NCBI GenBank assembly: GCA_022705325.1
Contig: JAKJER010000022.1
Location: 35,401-99,400, forward strand
Direction of reading: 5' to 3'
DNA length: 64,000 bases
Source: Planctomycetota bacterium
GTDB lineage: Bacteria > Planctomycetota > Phycisphaerae > SM23-33
The notes under the pieces: model-generated
What the model was told of the DNA's origin: nothing
Database searches by the model: none
Seen by the model: the letters and a program-made list of their open reading frames with translations, nothing else
Shown here: piece after piece, positions 17,545-26,286 of the stretch
How the letters are laid out: each line of letters opens with the position of its first letter
How positions within the stretch are numbered: the first letter of the stretch is position 1
Position numbers and translations under genes: made by a program

Positions 17545-17550
17545 TATAAT
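17545..17550 (+). promoter_or_regulatory. candidate -10 box of a leaderless transcript
   Basis: A perfect TATAAT lies 6 bases before the ATG of the GNAT gene, which would place the transcription start at or next to the A of the ATG. No Shine-Dalgarno sequence is present in front of the gene. The -35 region at 17522-17527 (CTTTTC) is weak. Confidence 0.45.
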
Positions 17551-17556
17551 TGTGGC

Positions 17557-18114
17557 ATGACGACCGTGCAGGAAGATCTGAAGTTGATGCGCCCGTGCCC
17601 CGAGTTGAGGGACGACTTCTTGGCCATGTGCATCGAGTACGTTCGGCAGGGCAACACGTGGGAGCGGGGCATTTTCGGGGAAGCTCAGCGGGACTTTGCC
17701 CGCTACCTGCGGCGCGTGGACGAGATTGCCGACGGCGTCAACCTGCCCCCCGGCTGGGTGCCCCAATACACCTATTGGCTGGTCCGCAGCGGAAGGCAGA
17801 TCGTGGCGGTCAGCCATTTTCGCCCGAACCTGCACGAGCGCGGACTCTACGAGGAAGGGCACATCGGCTACGGGACCAGGCCCAGCCAGCGGGGCAAAGG
17901 CTACGCCACGATGCTCTGCCGCCTGACCCTGCTCAAGGCGCGCGAGCTGGGCTTGCGGCGCGTCCTCATCACCTGCGACGCCGACAACACCGCCTCCGCT
18001 CGCGTCATCGAGCGGAACGGGGGGCAACTCGAGAACCGGGTCCCCTCGCGCGAGACAGGCAAGCTCAAGAGCCGGTACTGGGTGGAGCTGGACGAGTTGT
18101 CCCCGGACTTCTAG
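17557..18114 (+). CDS. GNAT-family N-acetyltransferase
   Basis: This 185-residue protein has the GNAT acetyl-CoA loop RPSQRGKGYATMLC (about residues 107-120), preceded by the strand EEGHIGYG and followed by the helix LTLLKARELGLRRVLITCDADNTAS and the ARVIERNGG motif. The start at 17557 follows a TATAAT box directly. GNATs of this form acetylate amines of small molecules or proteins; the substrate is unknown. It is divergent from the giant lipoprotein and convergent with trpF. Confidence 0.8.
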   Translation: MTTVQEDLKLMRPCPELRDDFLAMCIEYVRQGNTWERGIFGEAQRDFARYLRRVDEIADGVNLPPGWVPQYTYWLVRSGRQIVAVSHFRPNLHERGLYEEGHIGYGTRPSQRGKGYATMLCRLTLLKARELGLRRVLITCDADNTASARVIERNGGQLENRVPSRETGKLKSRYWVELDELSPDF

Positions 18115-18184
18115 CCCAAACGCAGCCGGGGGCGGGCGGGGCGCAAGAAAGGCCGCGAGAACCAGGCCCGGCGGTCCTGCCGGC

Positions 18185-18868
18185 TCACAGCCAGAAATCG
18201 GATCGGAGCGGCTTGCCTTCGCGGGTGGCTCGGATGAACGCCTCAACCTTGCCCAGATCTTTCACGCCGGGCGCCTTCTCCACCCCGCTGGCCACGTCCA
18301 CCGCCCAGGGCTGGACCAGGTCGATGGCCCCGCCCACGCAGGAGGCGTCGAGCCCGCCGGCCAGGATGATCGGTTCGAGGCCCTTCAGGGCCCCGGCGGC
18401 GCGGGCGGCGGCGACATAGTCCCAGTTGAATCGCGTGCCGGTGCCCCCGCGCGCGGACGGGTCGTAGGCGTCCAGCAGGATGCCCGCGGGGGCGACGCCC
18501 TCGCCCAGGCCCGCCATCCAGGCGTGGACCTGGGCCAGCCAGGATTCGTCGCGGACGCGGAAGGCCTTGATGCAGGGACAAGCCACCTGGGCCAGCAGAT
18601 CGGGCGGCTCGTCGCCGTGGAGCTGGACGCAGCCGATGCCGGTTCGTTCGACCACGCGATTGATGAGGGCGGCGTCGGCGTTGACGAACACGCCCACCGT
18701 CGCCACCCAGGGCGGCAGGGCCTGGACGATCTGGCGCGCCTGCTCGGGCGAGACCCAGCGAGGCGAATCGGCGAAGACCAGGCCGATGGCGTCGGCCCCC
18801 ATCTGGGCGATTCGCAGCGCGGTCTTGGCGTCGCGCAGGCCTTCGATCTTCACGCGTACTCGTTGCAT
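18185..18868 (-). CDS. trpF: phosphoribosylanthranilate isomerase with altered catalytic residue
   Basis: This 227-residue TIM-barrel protein carries the TrpF landmarks IGLVFADSPRWVS, VQLHGDE, KAFRV, LLDAYDP followed by GGTGTRFNWD, ILAGGL and VDVASGVE. It converts N-(5-phosphoribosyl)anthranilate to the ribulose form in tryptophan synthesis. The general acid Asp (Asp133 in LLDA) is present. The usual catalytic Cys of the N-terminal KICG motif is replaced by Glu9 (VKIEG). The start at 18868 fits family length. It stands apart from other trp genes, 75 bases downstream of corA on the same strand. Confidence 0.85.
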   Translation of the reverse strand: MQRVRVKIEGLRDAKTALRIAQMGADAIGLVFADSPRWVSPEQARQIVQALPPWVATVGVFVNADAALINRVVERTGIGCVQLHGDEPPDLLAQVACPCIKAFRVRDESWLAQVHAWMAGLGEGVAPAGILLDAYDPSARGGTGTRFNWDYVAAARAAGALKGLEPIILAGGLDASCVGGAIDLVQPWAVDVASGVEKAPGVKDLGKVEAFIRATREGKPLRSDFWL

Positions 18869-18943
18869 AGCGGGCATGATACCACGCGCGCGCGGGCGAT
18901 GGAACCGTGCAGCGTCAAGCCGCCCGTGCGGCGGCAAGAGACT

Positions 18944-20038
18944 TCATTTCTGCGGGCCGATCCACCCCTTGCGGCGGAAGTAGATCAGCATGATGCCGAC
19001 GACGACAGCCATCAGCGCGAGGGCGAGCGGGTAGCCGAAGTAGAAGCGCAGCTCCGGCATGTTCCAGGGCGAGGACTCCGCGCTGAAGTTCATGCCGTAC
19101 AGGCCCGCCAGGAAGCTCAGCGGGATGAAGATGGTGGCGATGATGGTCAGCACCTTCATCACCTCGTTCATCCGGTTGCTGAGGCTGGACTGGTACGCGT
19201 CGACCAGGCCGGAGGCCAACTCGCGAAACGTCTCGACCATGTCCATGACGTGCGCGACGTGATCGTAGCAGTCGCGGAGGTGCAGGCGGGTGTCCTCGGT
19301 GAGCAGAGGGATGGGCTCGCGAAGCAGCCAGTGGAGAGACTCTCGCTGGGGCCAGACGACGCGCCGCAAGGCGAGCAGGTCCCTCTTGGCCGCGTGGATC
19401 CGTGAGATCGCCACCGGTGAGGGGTGGCGCAGCACCTCGTCCTCCAGCGCCTCCAGGCGCTCGCCGAGCTCCTCCAGGACGGGGAAGTAGTGGTCGATCA
19501 CGGCATCCAGGAGGGCGTAGGCCAGGTAGTCGGCGCCCTGGCTGCGGATTCGTCCGGCGCCCTCGCGGATGCGGTGGCGGACCGGGTCGAGGCAGTCGCC
19601 CACCCGCTCCTGGAACGTCAGCACGAATCCCGCCCCGAGGTAGATGCTGATCTGCTCGCTGTCCAGCCGCTCGCCCAGCGACATCATGCGGGCGACCAGG
19701 AACAGGCAGTCCTCGTACCGCTCCACCTTGGGTCGCTGGGGCACGTTGACCAGGTCCTCCAGCACCAGGCGATGCAGGCGGAAGATGCCGCCGAGTTCCT
19801 GGATGGTCTGGACGCTGCCCAGCCCGTCCACGTTCACCCAGACGACCGGCCACTTGCCCAGCAGGTCGCGCAGCTCCTGCGGGCCGGCCACCTGGCGTTC
19901 CAGGACCTTGTCGCTGCTGTAGGCGATGACGCGGATGACGGGCGGGGCGGCCTCGGGGTCCTGGACCAGCGTGCCCGGGGGCGCGCCGGTCGGACTTCGC
20001 CGTTTCCACCGCCGTTTGCGGTTGGCCTTGTTCGACAT
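18944..20038 (-). CDS. corA: CorA-family magnesium/divalent cation transporter
   Basis: This 364-residue protein has the CorA layout: an N-terminal cytoplasmic α/β domain, long helices, then two C-terminal membrane segments. The signature YGMNF (Gly-Met-Asn at 315-317) lies at the end of the first segment. The last segment (FYFGYPLALALMAVVVG) ends in a Lys/Arg-rich tail. The protein forms a pentameric channel in the inner membrane in characterised relatives. It lies 18 bases after the metallophosphoesterase gene, so the two are probably co-transcribed. Confidence 0.92.
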   Translation of the reverse strand: MSNKANRKRRWKRRSPTGAPPGTLVQDPEAAPPVIRVIAYSSDKVLERQVAGPQELRDLLGKWPVVWVNVDGLGSVQTIQELGGIFRLHRLVLEDLVNVPQRPKVERYEDCLFLVARMMSLGERLDSEQISIYLGAGFVLTFQERVGDCLDPVRHRIREGAGRIRSQGADYLAYALLDAVIDHYFPVLEELGERLEALEDEVLRHPSPVAISRIHAAKRDLLALRRVVWPQRESLHWLLREPIPLLTEDTRLHLRDCYDHVAHVMDMVETFRELASGLVDAYQSSLSNRMNEVMKVLTIIATIFIPLSFLAGLYGMNFSAESSPWNMPELRFYFGYPLALALMAVVVGIMLIYFRRKGWIGPQK

Positions 20039-20056
20039 GTCTTGTCCCTTTCGATC

Positions 20057-21025
20057 TTAGCGGCCGGCGGCTGCGGCCTGGGCGGTCGGCGGGGCCAGTT
20101 CGATGAGCACCACCTCCGGCGGGGCCAGGAAGCGGATGGGCGGAGTCCCGCCGCCTTCCATGCCGACCCCGCGCGTGACGTACATGCTCGTCCCGTTGAC
20201 ACGGTAGGGCCCGCTCTCGAACCGCTTGCCATATCGGGACAGCGTGATCAGGGCCCCATAGAACGGCAGGGCGATTTGCCCCCCGTGGGTGTGCCCGCAG
20301 AGGTACAGGTCCGCGCGCCCGGCTGCGTCGTAGATCGCACCGGGGTAATGGTGCAGGAAGATCACCGGCTGGTCCTGCGGGATGCCGGCGGAGAAGGCGG
20401 CAGCCTGGTCGGTGAGCATGGCGCTGAGGCCGGCCAGCCGGACCCGCCTGCCGTCGAGGTCCAGGGGGACCACCTCGCGGGTCAGCAGGGTCACGTTGAT
20501 TTCGCGGTAGAACTCGTCGGTGGGCAGGTGGAAGTCCCAATTGCCGCGGACGGCGTAGGTGGGCGCGACGCAGGCCAGTTGGCCCAGGCAGCGGCGGAGG
20601 TTGTCCAGCCCGTCCGTCCGGCTGAGGGCATCGCCGCCGAAGAGGATCAGGTCGGGCTTGAAATCGCCGATCGCCTCGACGATCCGATCCTCCAGGCGGC
20701 GGGTGGAGACGCAGTGGAGGTCGCTGAGGAAGGCGACGCGAACGGGGGACGACCCGGCGGGCAGCTCGGGGCACTCGATCCGCAGTCGGGTCAGCGTCAG
20801 GCGGTAGGGCTCGACGAGCCACCCGTACGCGATGCACGCGGCGCCCAGGCCCGCCAGGGCCAGCAGGATCCGATGCGTCCAGTGGGCTCGGCGCGACAGC
20901 CGCGGTGCGGGCCGGCGCAGCACCGTCCGAACGAGTGCCCGAGCCAGGATGAGCGTCGACCCGCCAAACACGATGGCCACCCCGGCCACGAAGGCGAGCA
21001 GCACGGCCTTTTCCCACCAGGTCAT
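20057..21025 (-). CDS. membrane-anchored metallophosphoesterase (YaeI/YkuE type)
   Basis: The start at 21025 (MTWWEKAVLL) gives 322 residues. Two hydrophobic N-terminal segments precede a calcineurin-like domain with the metal motifs SDLHC, FGGDAL, GNWD (usually GNHD), FLHHYPG and CGHTHGGQ. Relatives act on phospholipid-linked or lipid A precursor phosphodiesters, but the substrate here is not known. The Trp in the GNHD motif may lower or change catalysis, although other members of this branch have such changes. It precedes corA by 18 bases. Confidence 0.82.
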   Translation of the reverse strand: MTWWEKAVLLAFVAGVAIVFGGSTLILARALVRTVLRRPAPRLSRRAHWTHRILLALAGLGAACIAYGWLVEPYRLTLTRLRIECPELPAGSSPVRVAFLSDLHCVSTRRLEDRIVEAIGDFKPDLILFGGDALSRTDGLDNLRRCLGQLACVAPTYAVRGNWDFHLPTDEFYREINVTLLTREVVPLDLDGRRVRLAGLSAMLTDQAAAFSAGIPQDQPVIFLHHYPGAIYDAAGRADLYLCGHTHGGQIALPFYGALITLSRYGKRFESGPYRVNGTSMYVTRGVGMEGGGTPPIRFLAPPEVVLIELAPPTAQAAAAGR

Positions 21026-21103
21026 GGGCAGCAGGATAGCGGGCCGGAAGGGGCCAGGCAAGGGGCGGCTGCACGGGCGGGGCATCGTTTTTTTGTCCGC
21101 GGC

Positions 21104-21134
21104 TTGATATTGGCCTATCACGCGGTGCTATGCT
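21104..21134 (+). promoter_or_regulatory. possible promoter of the YHS-type gene
   Basis: TTGATA (21104-21109) and TATGCT (21129-21134) are separated by 19 bases and lie 60-90 bases before the ATG at 21195. The spacing is longer than ideal, so this is tentative. Confidence 0.3.
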
Positions 21135-21194
21135 GAGATAGACGACGAAGGCAAAAGAACACAGAGGCGTCAATACATGCGAAAGGATTTCATC

Positions 21195-21785
21195 ATGAAG
21201 CACAAGACAACATTGGTGGTGACGCTCGCCCTGCTTAGCGCGTGGGCGCTGGCGGCGTCGGGAGAGGCGCCGGGGGCGGACGACGATCACGCCCACGGGC
21301 GCAGGCGAAGCGCGGCCGGCCGGGAATGCCGGTCCGAGTGCACCGACAAGCTGGCGGCGGTGAACCAGCACCTGGACGCCGCCGTCAAGGCGATCGAGGC
21401 CGGGGAGAAGGAAGCCGCCCTCAACCACCTCAGGGCCGCCCGCACGACGTTTGCGGACATGGGCAAGGCGTGCTCGGCGTGCGCGGCCCACACCGGAGGG
21501 GGGGAGAAGCTGACGTCTGCCGGCAGCGACCTCGCTAACACTCACTGCCCGATCATGGGGGGCAAGATCGATCCCGCTAAAGTCACGCCGAGCGTGACGC
21601 GCGAATGGCGGGGCAAGAAGGTCGCGTTCTGCTGCCCCCCCTGCGCGGGCAAGTGGGAGAAACTGACCGACGAGCAGAAACAAGCCGCCTTGGCCAAGGC
21701 GACTCAGGCCCCCGCGGCGACCCCCGCCCCGGCCCCCGAGCCAAGGAAGGGCTGTTCGAGCAAGGGGGGTTGCTGCTCGAAGTGA
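21195..21785 (+). CDS. secreted YHS-like metal-binding protein
   Basis: The start at 21195 is chosen over 21177 because AAAGGA lies 8 bases before it. The 196-residue protein has a signal peptide (about 1-22), a His-rich patch, a helical region with paired Cys, then a YHS-like domain beginning HCPIMGGKID and containing FCCPPCAGKWE. The tail has another Cys cluster (GCSSKGGCCSK). YHS domains bind soft metals and are often linked to copper or heavy-metal handling, and this is the inferred role. It is monocistronic with a strong terminator at 21839. Confidence 0.65.
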   Translation: MKHKTTLVVTLALLSAWALAASGEAPGADDDHAHGRRRSAAGRECRSECTDKLAAVNQHLDAAVKAIEAGEKEAALNHLRAARTTFADMGKACSACAAHTGGGEKLTSAGSDLANTHCPIMGGKIDPAKVTPSVTREWRGKKVAFCCPPCAGKWEKLTDEQKQAALAKATQAPAATPAPAPEPRKGCSSKGGCCSK

Positions 21786-21838
21786 CCAGGCAGCCAACCC
21801 GGATCCGGCCGCCAGGGCCGGTTCATCCGATGCCTCCG

Positions 21839-21875
21839 GCCCAAGACGAGTCCTGCTCGTCTTGGGCTGTTTCTT
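21839..21875 (+). terminator. intrinsic terminator after the YHS-like gene
   Basis: A perfect 12-base-pair stem (GCCCAAGACGAG with CTCGTCTTGGGC, 5-base loop) is followed by TGTTTCTT. The gap from here to 22095 shows no further gene. Confidence 0.85.
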
Positions 21876-22095
21876 GCGCGCCGTACTTGCGGATTGTTCC
21901 CGGATTCACAGTCGCAGGCCATGAAACGCCAAGCAGATACCGGAGACCGGTTGGCTCGGGGAGGGGCCGAAGGGCCCTATCCCGGCTTTCGCGCGTGTCT
22001 CCAATAAATGATTCCCCTGAGCGTTAACCCAGTCAACCTACACAGGCGCGTTGGTGACCTCAAGGACGGCGCAACGCCACAAGAAGGAACCCAGA

Positions 22096-23214
22096 ATGGC
22101 CATTGACGTACGGAAGATCGAGAACGACACCGCGGCGGAGTTCTTTGTCACCGGGTTTGGGGAACCCGGTCTGTCGCTTCAACAGCAGGCGAAGGAGATA
22201 TTCTCGGCTATACGGGATTTCCTCAAGGACCAGCAGGCCGTCATCGTGCAGGAACGGGTCTTTCTGGACCCCAAGGTGATGGACGAGGTCAAGGCTATTC
22301 GGGCGGAGGCCTACGGAAGCCTGGATGACGGCGTGTCGCCTTCGTACCTGAGCGACCAGCTCAAGAGCGGGATTCAGTTGGCCGGCGTGCAGGTCCACGC
22401 CGTCCGCACCGCCCGGAAGATCGAGGTTGTCCGGTATGCGGACAAGCCCGTCGGAAGGCTGATTACCAACGAGCAGCGCTTCCTGGCGCTGACGGGCCTG
22501 TTCGCCTCGCCCGACCTCTCGCCGTCCGAGCAGGCCAACCAGATGCTCGCCCAGGCTGACGGGGCCCTCAAGCAACTCGGCAGCAGCCTGTTCTCCATCG
22601 CCCGCACGTGGATGTGGCTCGAGGACATTCTCGACTGGTACGGCGACTTCAACAAGGTCCGCAATGCCTTCTTCCGGAAGGAAGGCCTGATCACCGACGA
22701 ACCCCAGAAGGACCGCCTGCCCGCCAGCACGGGCATCGGCATGAAGCCGGCGTTCGGGCCCACCTGTATGATGGACCTGGTGGCCGCCCTCGCGCCCGGC
22801 CAGAAGATCGACTACCTGCTGGCCGGCGGGAACCAGGACTCGGCCTTCAAGTACGGCTCGGCCTTCTCGCGGGCCTCCTCCATCGCCACGCCCGGCGGGC
22901 GGACGGTCTACGTGTCCGGCACGGCCTCGATCGACCCGCAGGGCCGGACCGAGTTCATCGACGACATTGAAAAGCAGGTCGATGCCACCATCCGCCACGT
23001 CCGCGCCGTCCTGAAGAACATGAACTGCGGCGACGACGACGTGGTCCAGGCCATGATCTACTCCAAGACGCCCGCCGTTGACAAGCACTTCAAGGAGAAG
23101 TGGAACAAGGCCCTGCCTTGGCCCCAGGTCACGCTGGTCTGCGACGTCTGCCGCGACGACCTGCTGTTCGAGATCGAGGCGGCCGCCTGCCCGGGCGCCA
23201 AGAAGATCGTCTAA
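22096..23214 (+). CDS. Rid-family (RidA/chorismatase-like) protein
   Basis: The start at 22096 (MAIDVRKIEN) follows AAGGAA. The 372-residue protein has a C-terminal Rid-type domain, with GGRTVYVSGTASIDPQGRT, a DIEKQVDATIRHVRAVL helix and the VVQAMIYSKT strand. It is preceded by an extended α/β region as in the larger FkbO/Hyg5-like and related members. RidA proteins hydrolyse reactive enamines/imines; the longer relatives include chorismate hydrolases. The Arg and Glu that mark deaminase-active RidA could not be placed confidently, so the activity is open. It is a single-gene unit with a terminator at 23241. Confidence 0.65.
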   Translation: MAIDVRKIENDTAAEFFVTGFGEPGLSLQQQAKEIFSAIRDFLKDQQAVIVQERVFLDPKVMDEVKAIRAEAYGSLDDGVSPSYLSDQLKSGIQLAGVQVHAVRTARKIEVVRYADKPVGRLITNEQRFLALTGLFASPDLSPSEQANQMLAQADGALKQLGSSLFSIARTWMWLEDILDWYGDFNKVRNAFFRKEGLITDEPQKDRLPASTGIGMKPAFGPTCMMDLVAALAPGQKIDYLLAGGNQDSAFKYGSAFSRASSIATPGGRTVYVSGTASIDPQGRTEFIDDIEKQVDATIRHVRAVLKNMNCGDDDVVQAMIYSKTPAVDKHFKEKWNKALPWPQVTLVCDVCRDDLLFEIEAAACPGAKKIV

Positions 23215-23240
23215 GCCGCCGTCCCGAGACCCTCAACATC

Positions 23241-23279
23241 AAGGCCCACGGAAAGCATCACGCCTTCCGTGGGCCTTTT
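23241..23279 (+). terminator. intrinsic terminator
   Basis: AAGGCCCACGGAA pairs with TTCCGTGGGCCTT across an 11-base loop and is followed by TT. It ends the Rid-family gene and faces the convergent oxidoreductase gene. Confidence 0.85.
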
Positions 23280-23321
23280 CGTGCGCGACTGAATTACGGT
23301 TCACGCGGCTTGGCCGGTTCG

Positions 23322-24332
23322 TCACTTGCGCAGTTCGTCGAGACGCACTTCGGCGCCGTTTCGTTCCTTGCTGAGCTGAGCGGCGGTCATGAACTCCACG
23401 ATCTCCAGCGTCTCCAGCGGATCGACAGGCGCCTGACGGGTGTGGAAGAACTTGGCCATCGTCTCGCACAGTCCGGCGTAGTTGTAGCCGGCCTTGCCGC
23501 TGTCGTACTGGCCCTGCTCGCCCTCCAGGCGGATCAGGGGCCTGTAGTCGCCCTTGGTCATGCCGCGGAAGACCCCCACCCGTCCGTCGGACCAGGTGCC
23601 CACGGTGATGTCCGCGTCGCCGTCCTGGCTCCGCTTGAGGCTGACGCACCCCCGGCCCATGACCGTGTAGAGCGTCTCGACGCCATGGATACCGTACCAG
23701 AACAGATCGGGATGATGCGGTTCAAAGTGCAGGGGCGAGCTGGCAGTTGCCTTCTTGAGTTTGCCCACGCCCGTCTCGGTCCGCAGGCGGAGGATCTCCG
23801 GCTGGAAACGCGCGCACGAGCAACTGAAGAAAGGCACCTTGGCCTGCTGGGCCAGGCGGATCAGCTCGCGGGCGTCGGCCAGGCCGGCGGTGAAAGGCTT
23901 GTCGATGAACAGCGGCTTGCCCGCGGCGATCACGGGCCGGGCATGGGCGAGGTGCGGACGTCCGTCCACGCTTTCGACGAGGACCACGTCCACTTCCTTC
24001 AGCAGTTCCTCGATGCTGTCTGCGATCTTGACGTTGTACTTCTCGCGGAGGGTCTTGACGTACCCCGCGACGCGGTTCATGCTGGCCGCGGGCATGTCCG
24101 CGCTGCCGCCGGGGAAGGCGGCTGTCACCTTCACCCGCCACTGGGGGTTGGCGGCGAACAGGCCGGTAAAGGCGGGCACGTGCGAGGTGTCGCAGCCGAT
24201 GATCCCTGCCCGCAGGTCCCGCGTGGCCCAGTCGGGTGCGGGTTTGGCGGCCGGCGGGTCCGCGGCGAAGGCGCCCGCGGCCACAAGGAAGATCACTACC
24301 AGGGAGAGAACCGACAGGCATCGGATCGACAT
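23322..24332 (-). CDS. secreted Gfo/Idh/MocA-like oxidoreductase
   Basis: This 336-residue protein has a clear Sec signal peptide (residues 1-23, ending AGAFA). A Rossmann start, AGIIGCDTSHVPAF, follows; the usual third Gly of the dinucleotide motif is not evident. PLFIDKPF stands where EKP occurs in the family. The C-terminal half has the family pattern FWYGIHGVETLYTVMG. Planctomycetes encode many exported members, and some use a tightly bound NAD(P). The substrate is probably a sugar or sugar acid. No operon partner is evident. Confidence 0.75.
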   Translation of the reverse strand: MSIRCLSVLSLVVIFLVAAGAFAADPPAAKPAPDWATRDLRAGIIGCDTSHVPAFTGLFAANPQWRVKVTAAFPGGSADMPAASMNRVAGYVKTLREKYNVKIADSIEELLKEVDVVLVESVDGRPHLAHARPVIAAGKPLFIDKPFTAGLADARELIRLAQQAKVPFFSCSCARFQPEILRLRTETGVGKLKKATASSPLHFEPHHPDLFWYGIHGVETLYTVMGRGCVSLKRSQDGDADITVGTWSDGRVGVFRGMTKGDYRPLIRLEGEQGQYDSGKAGYNYAGLCETMAKFFHTRQAPVDPLETLEIVEFMTAAQLSKERNGAEVRLDELRK

Positions 24333-24454
24333 GGCGTACTCCTGACAGCCGGGGCTGGTCGGTCGGCTGCAAGTGCATCTTACCTGGCGGGCCGGGCTAG
24401 TTCCACGGGAAAACCCGGCTTGTCGCCCCGTCGGCAGGTCGATATGATGGGGAA

Positions 24455-25240
24455 ATGAGGTTGCACCCCAAACAGGTTCGACAACCGCCCAGCCAGGGCG
24501 ACAGGCGCCACGGGTTCACTCTCGTGGAACTCCTCGTGGTGGTTTCGATCATTTCGCTGCTTCTGACGCTGCTGGTCCCGTCGCTGGGCCGGGCCAAGCG
24601 ACTGGCCCGCATCGGCATGTGCGGGTCCAACATGCGCCAGGTGATCCAGGCGTTCGCCTCCTACGCCACCCAGAACCGGGGTCTGCTGCCGCCGCTGGGA
24701 CGGCTGGTCAACAACAAGCAGATGCGGTACGTCCACTACTGGACCGAGGTCGCGGGGACCGACACGGGATGGGTGAGCTTTGGCCGGCTCAGCCAAAGGC
24801 GCCTCCTGGACCCCCATGGACACGTCTGGTTCTGCCCGCTCCAGAGGGCACAAGGGTTGATCTGGCCTGGAGGTAACCGCTCCCACGAGAACAATGTTCC
24901 AGGACCCAAGAACACCTTCCTGATGGATGAAGACAAGTCTCTGGGTTGGACCTTCTGCCGGGCCGGGTTTCACCGACGCACCCTCAATGAGACCAAGTCC
25001 ACCGACTGCATGCCCATGGCAGACGTGGGGAACCGGGCCTTCCTGGCCGACTCCTTCAGCACGCCCTCGCAGATCGTCACCAGCCATGGCAACAGCGTGA
25101 ACGTGGCCTACGGCGGGGGGCAGGTGATCCTGCAGCCGCTGGACCCTCGCGAGTCGCTGATGGCGGGAATCTCCAACAGCTACAGTTCAAGCAGCTATCC
25201 GATCATCGACGAGATCTGGGAACTCTTCGACGGACGATAG
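24455..25240 (+). CDS. prepilin-like protein with type II pseudopilin leader, copy 1
   Basis: This 261-residue protein has a 20-residue basic leader, then GFTLVELLVVVSIISLLL, the prepilin peptidase cleavage and N-methylation motif with a hydrophobic helix. The following SLGRAKRLAR, MCGSNMRQV and the late SFSTPSQIVTSHGNSVNVAY pattern are typical of the large planctomycete prepilin-like families (DUF1559-related). Most are thought to be exported by a type II-like system, with unknown final location. It is a tandem paralogue of the next gene. Confidence 0.8.
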   Translation: MRLHPKQVRQPPSQGDRRHGFTLVELLVVVSIISLLLTLLVPSLGRAKRLARIGMCGSNMRQVIQAFASYATQNRGLLPPLGRLVNNKQMRYVHYWTEVAGTDTGWVSFGRLSQRRLLDPHGHVWFCPLQRAQGLIWPGGNRSHENNVPGPKNTFLMDEDKSLGWTFCRAGFHRRTLNETKSTDCMPMADVGNRAFLADSFSTPSQIVTSHGNSVNVAYGGGQVILQPLDPRESLMAGISNSYSSSSYPIIDEIWELFDGR

Positions 25241-25314
25241 AAGCGTGGGCGGACAGCAGTTCTTGGCCCGCGCTGGCGGACATCGAGAAGACGGGTCAGC
25301 AGCCTGAGGTGGAC

Positions 25315-26103
25315 ATGAAGAACGCCGCAACACGGCGCGGCGGTTTCACGCTCGTGGAACTGCTGGTGGTGATCGCCATTCTGGCGTTGTTGCTGTCGAT
25401 CCTGACGCCGACGCTGGGGCGGGCCAAGCGTCTGACACGGATAAGCGTGTGCGGCTCGAACCTGCGCCAGGTGACGCAAGGCTTCGGCGCCTATTCCAGC
25501 CAGAGCCGCGGCTTCCTCCCCCCGGCCGGGCGGTTCTACAACAGCCAGCAGATGCGATACGCCCATTACTGGACCGAGGGCTATCCCTCCAGCGCGACCA
25601 CGCCCCTGATGCACGGCTGGCAGAATTTCGGGCAGCTCAGCCAGATGCGCCTCCTGGATCCGCAAGGGCGGGTCTGGTTCTGCCCGCTCCAGAAGGGGGA
25701 GGGCCTGACCTGGCCCGGCGGCTTTGACACGCACTCCAACAACGTGCCAGGGACCCACTCCTCCCTGCCCAAGAACAACGTCCTGCTGGACGACGCCAAG
25801 CCGCTGACCTGGACCTTCGCCCGCGCCGGCTTCCACCGGCGGGTGCTGGGGGAGAAGTCCCGCACGCACTGCCTCCAGTACTCCCTGATCGGCTCGCGGT
25901 CCTTCCTGGCCGACTCCTTCAGCGTGCCCAGTCAGGTCACCGCCAGCCACGGCGACAGCGTCAACGTCGCCTACGGCGGCGGGCAGGTCGTGCTCCGGCC
26001 TCTGGACCCCCGCAAGCCTCTGTTGGGCGACGTCTCCAACGTGTACGACGGCGCCACGAGCAATCCCATCCTGGCCCAGATCTGGATTTCATTCGATCAC
26101 TGA
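25315..26103 (+). CDS. prepilin-like protein with type II pseudopilin leader, copy 2
   Basis: This 262-residue protein starts at ATG 25315 with GAGGTG a few bases before; a GTG at 25309 is possible. The leader is short (MKNAATRRG) and followed by GFTLVELLVVIAILALLL. It matches copy 1 along its length (GRAKRLTRI, VCGSNLRQV, RYAHYWTEG, VWFCPLQKGEG, SFLADSFSVPSQV), so the pair arose by tandem duplication. The last 160 bases of this gene recur at 32426-32589. The Tyr/Trp-rich middle is conserved between the pair and may be the functional surface. Confidence 0.8.
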   Translation: MKNAATRRGGFTLVELLVVIAILALLLSILTPTLGRAKRLTRISVCGSNLRQVTQGFGAYSSQSRGFLPPAGRFYNSQQMRYAHYWTEGYPSSATTPLMHGWQNFGQLSQMRLLDPQGRVWFCPLQKGEGLTWPGGFDTHSNNVPGTHSSLPKNNVLLDDAKPLTWTFARAGFHRRVLGEKSRTHCLQYSLIGSRSFLADSFSVPSQVTASHGDSVNVAYGGGQVVLRPLDPRKPLLGDVSNVYDGATSNPILAQIWISFDH

Positions 26104-26142
26104 CCGGTTCGGCCTGCTGGCTCGGAGCGCCCCAGACGAGAA

Positions 26143-26225
26143 CCCCCGCAAGCCTTTGACGGGCGGGGGCTCATTTCATAGACAAGGGCGGAGTTGAAAC
26201 GCCGACACCGTGAGTATCAGTCCCG
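26143..26225 (-). pseudogene. degenerate tRNA-Phe 3' portion plus terminator
   Basis: This stretch aligns without gaps to 51442-51524, the terminator and 3' part (positions 27-73) of the intact tRNA-Phe, at a constant offset of 25299. By hand count 67 of 83 bases are identical. It includes the T arm (GGCGGAGTTGAA on the plus strand) and variable loop. The anticodon position now reads GAT, and the D arm and 5' acceptor strand are missing. It is in the same orientation as the intact gene. It may be an old attachment-site copy or a duplication remnant. Confidence 0.7.
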
Positions 26226-26286
26226 GTCGAGTTCCCATGCGCAACGTCCACCAAGACCCGGGCGACACGTACTGGAGTCGGGCTCG

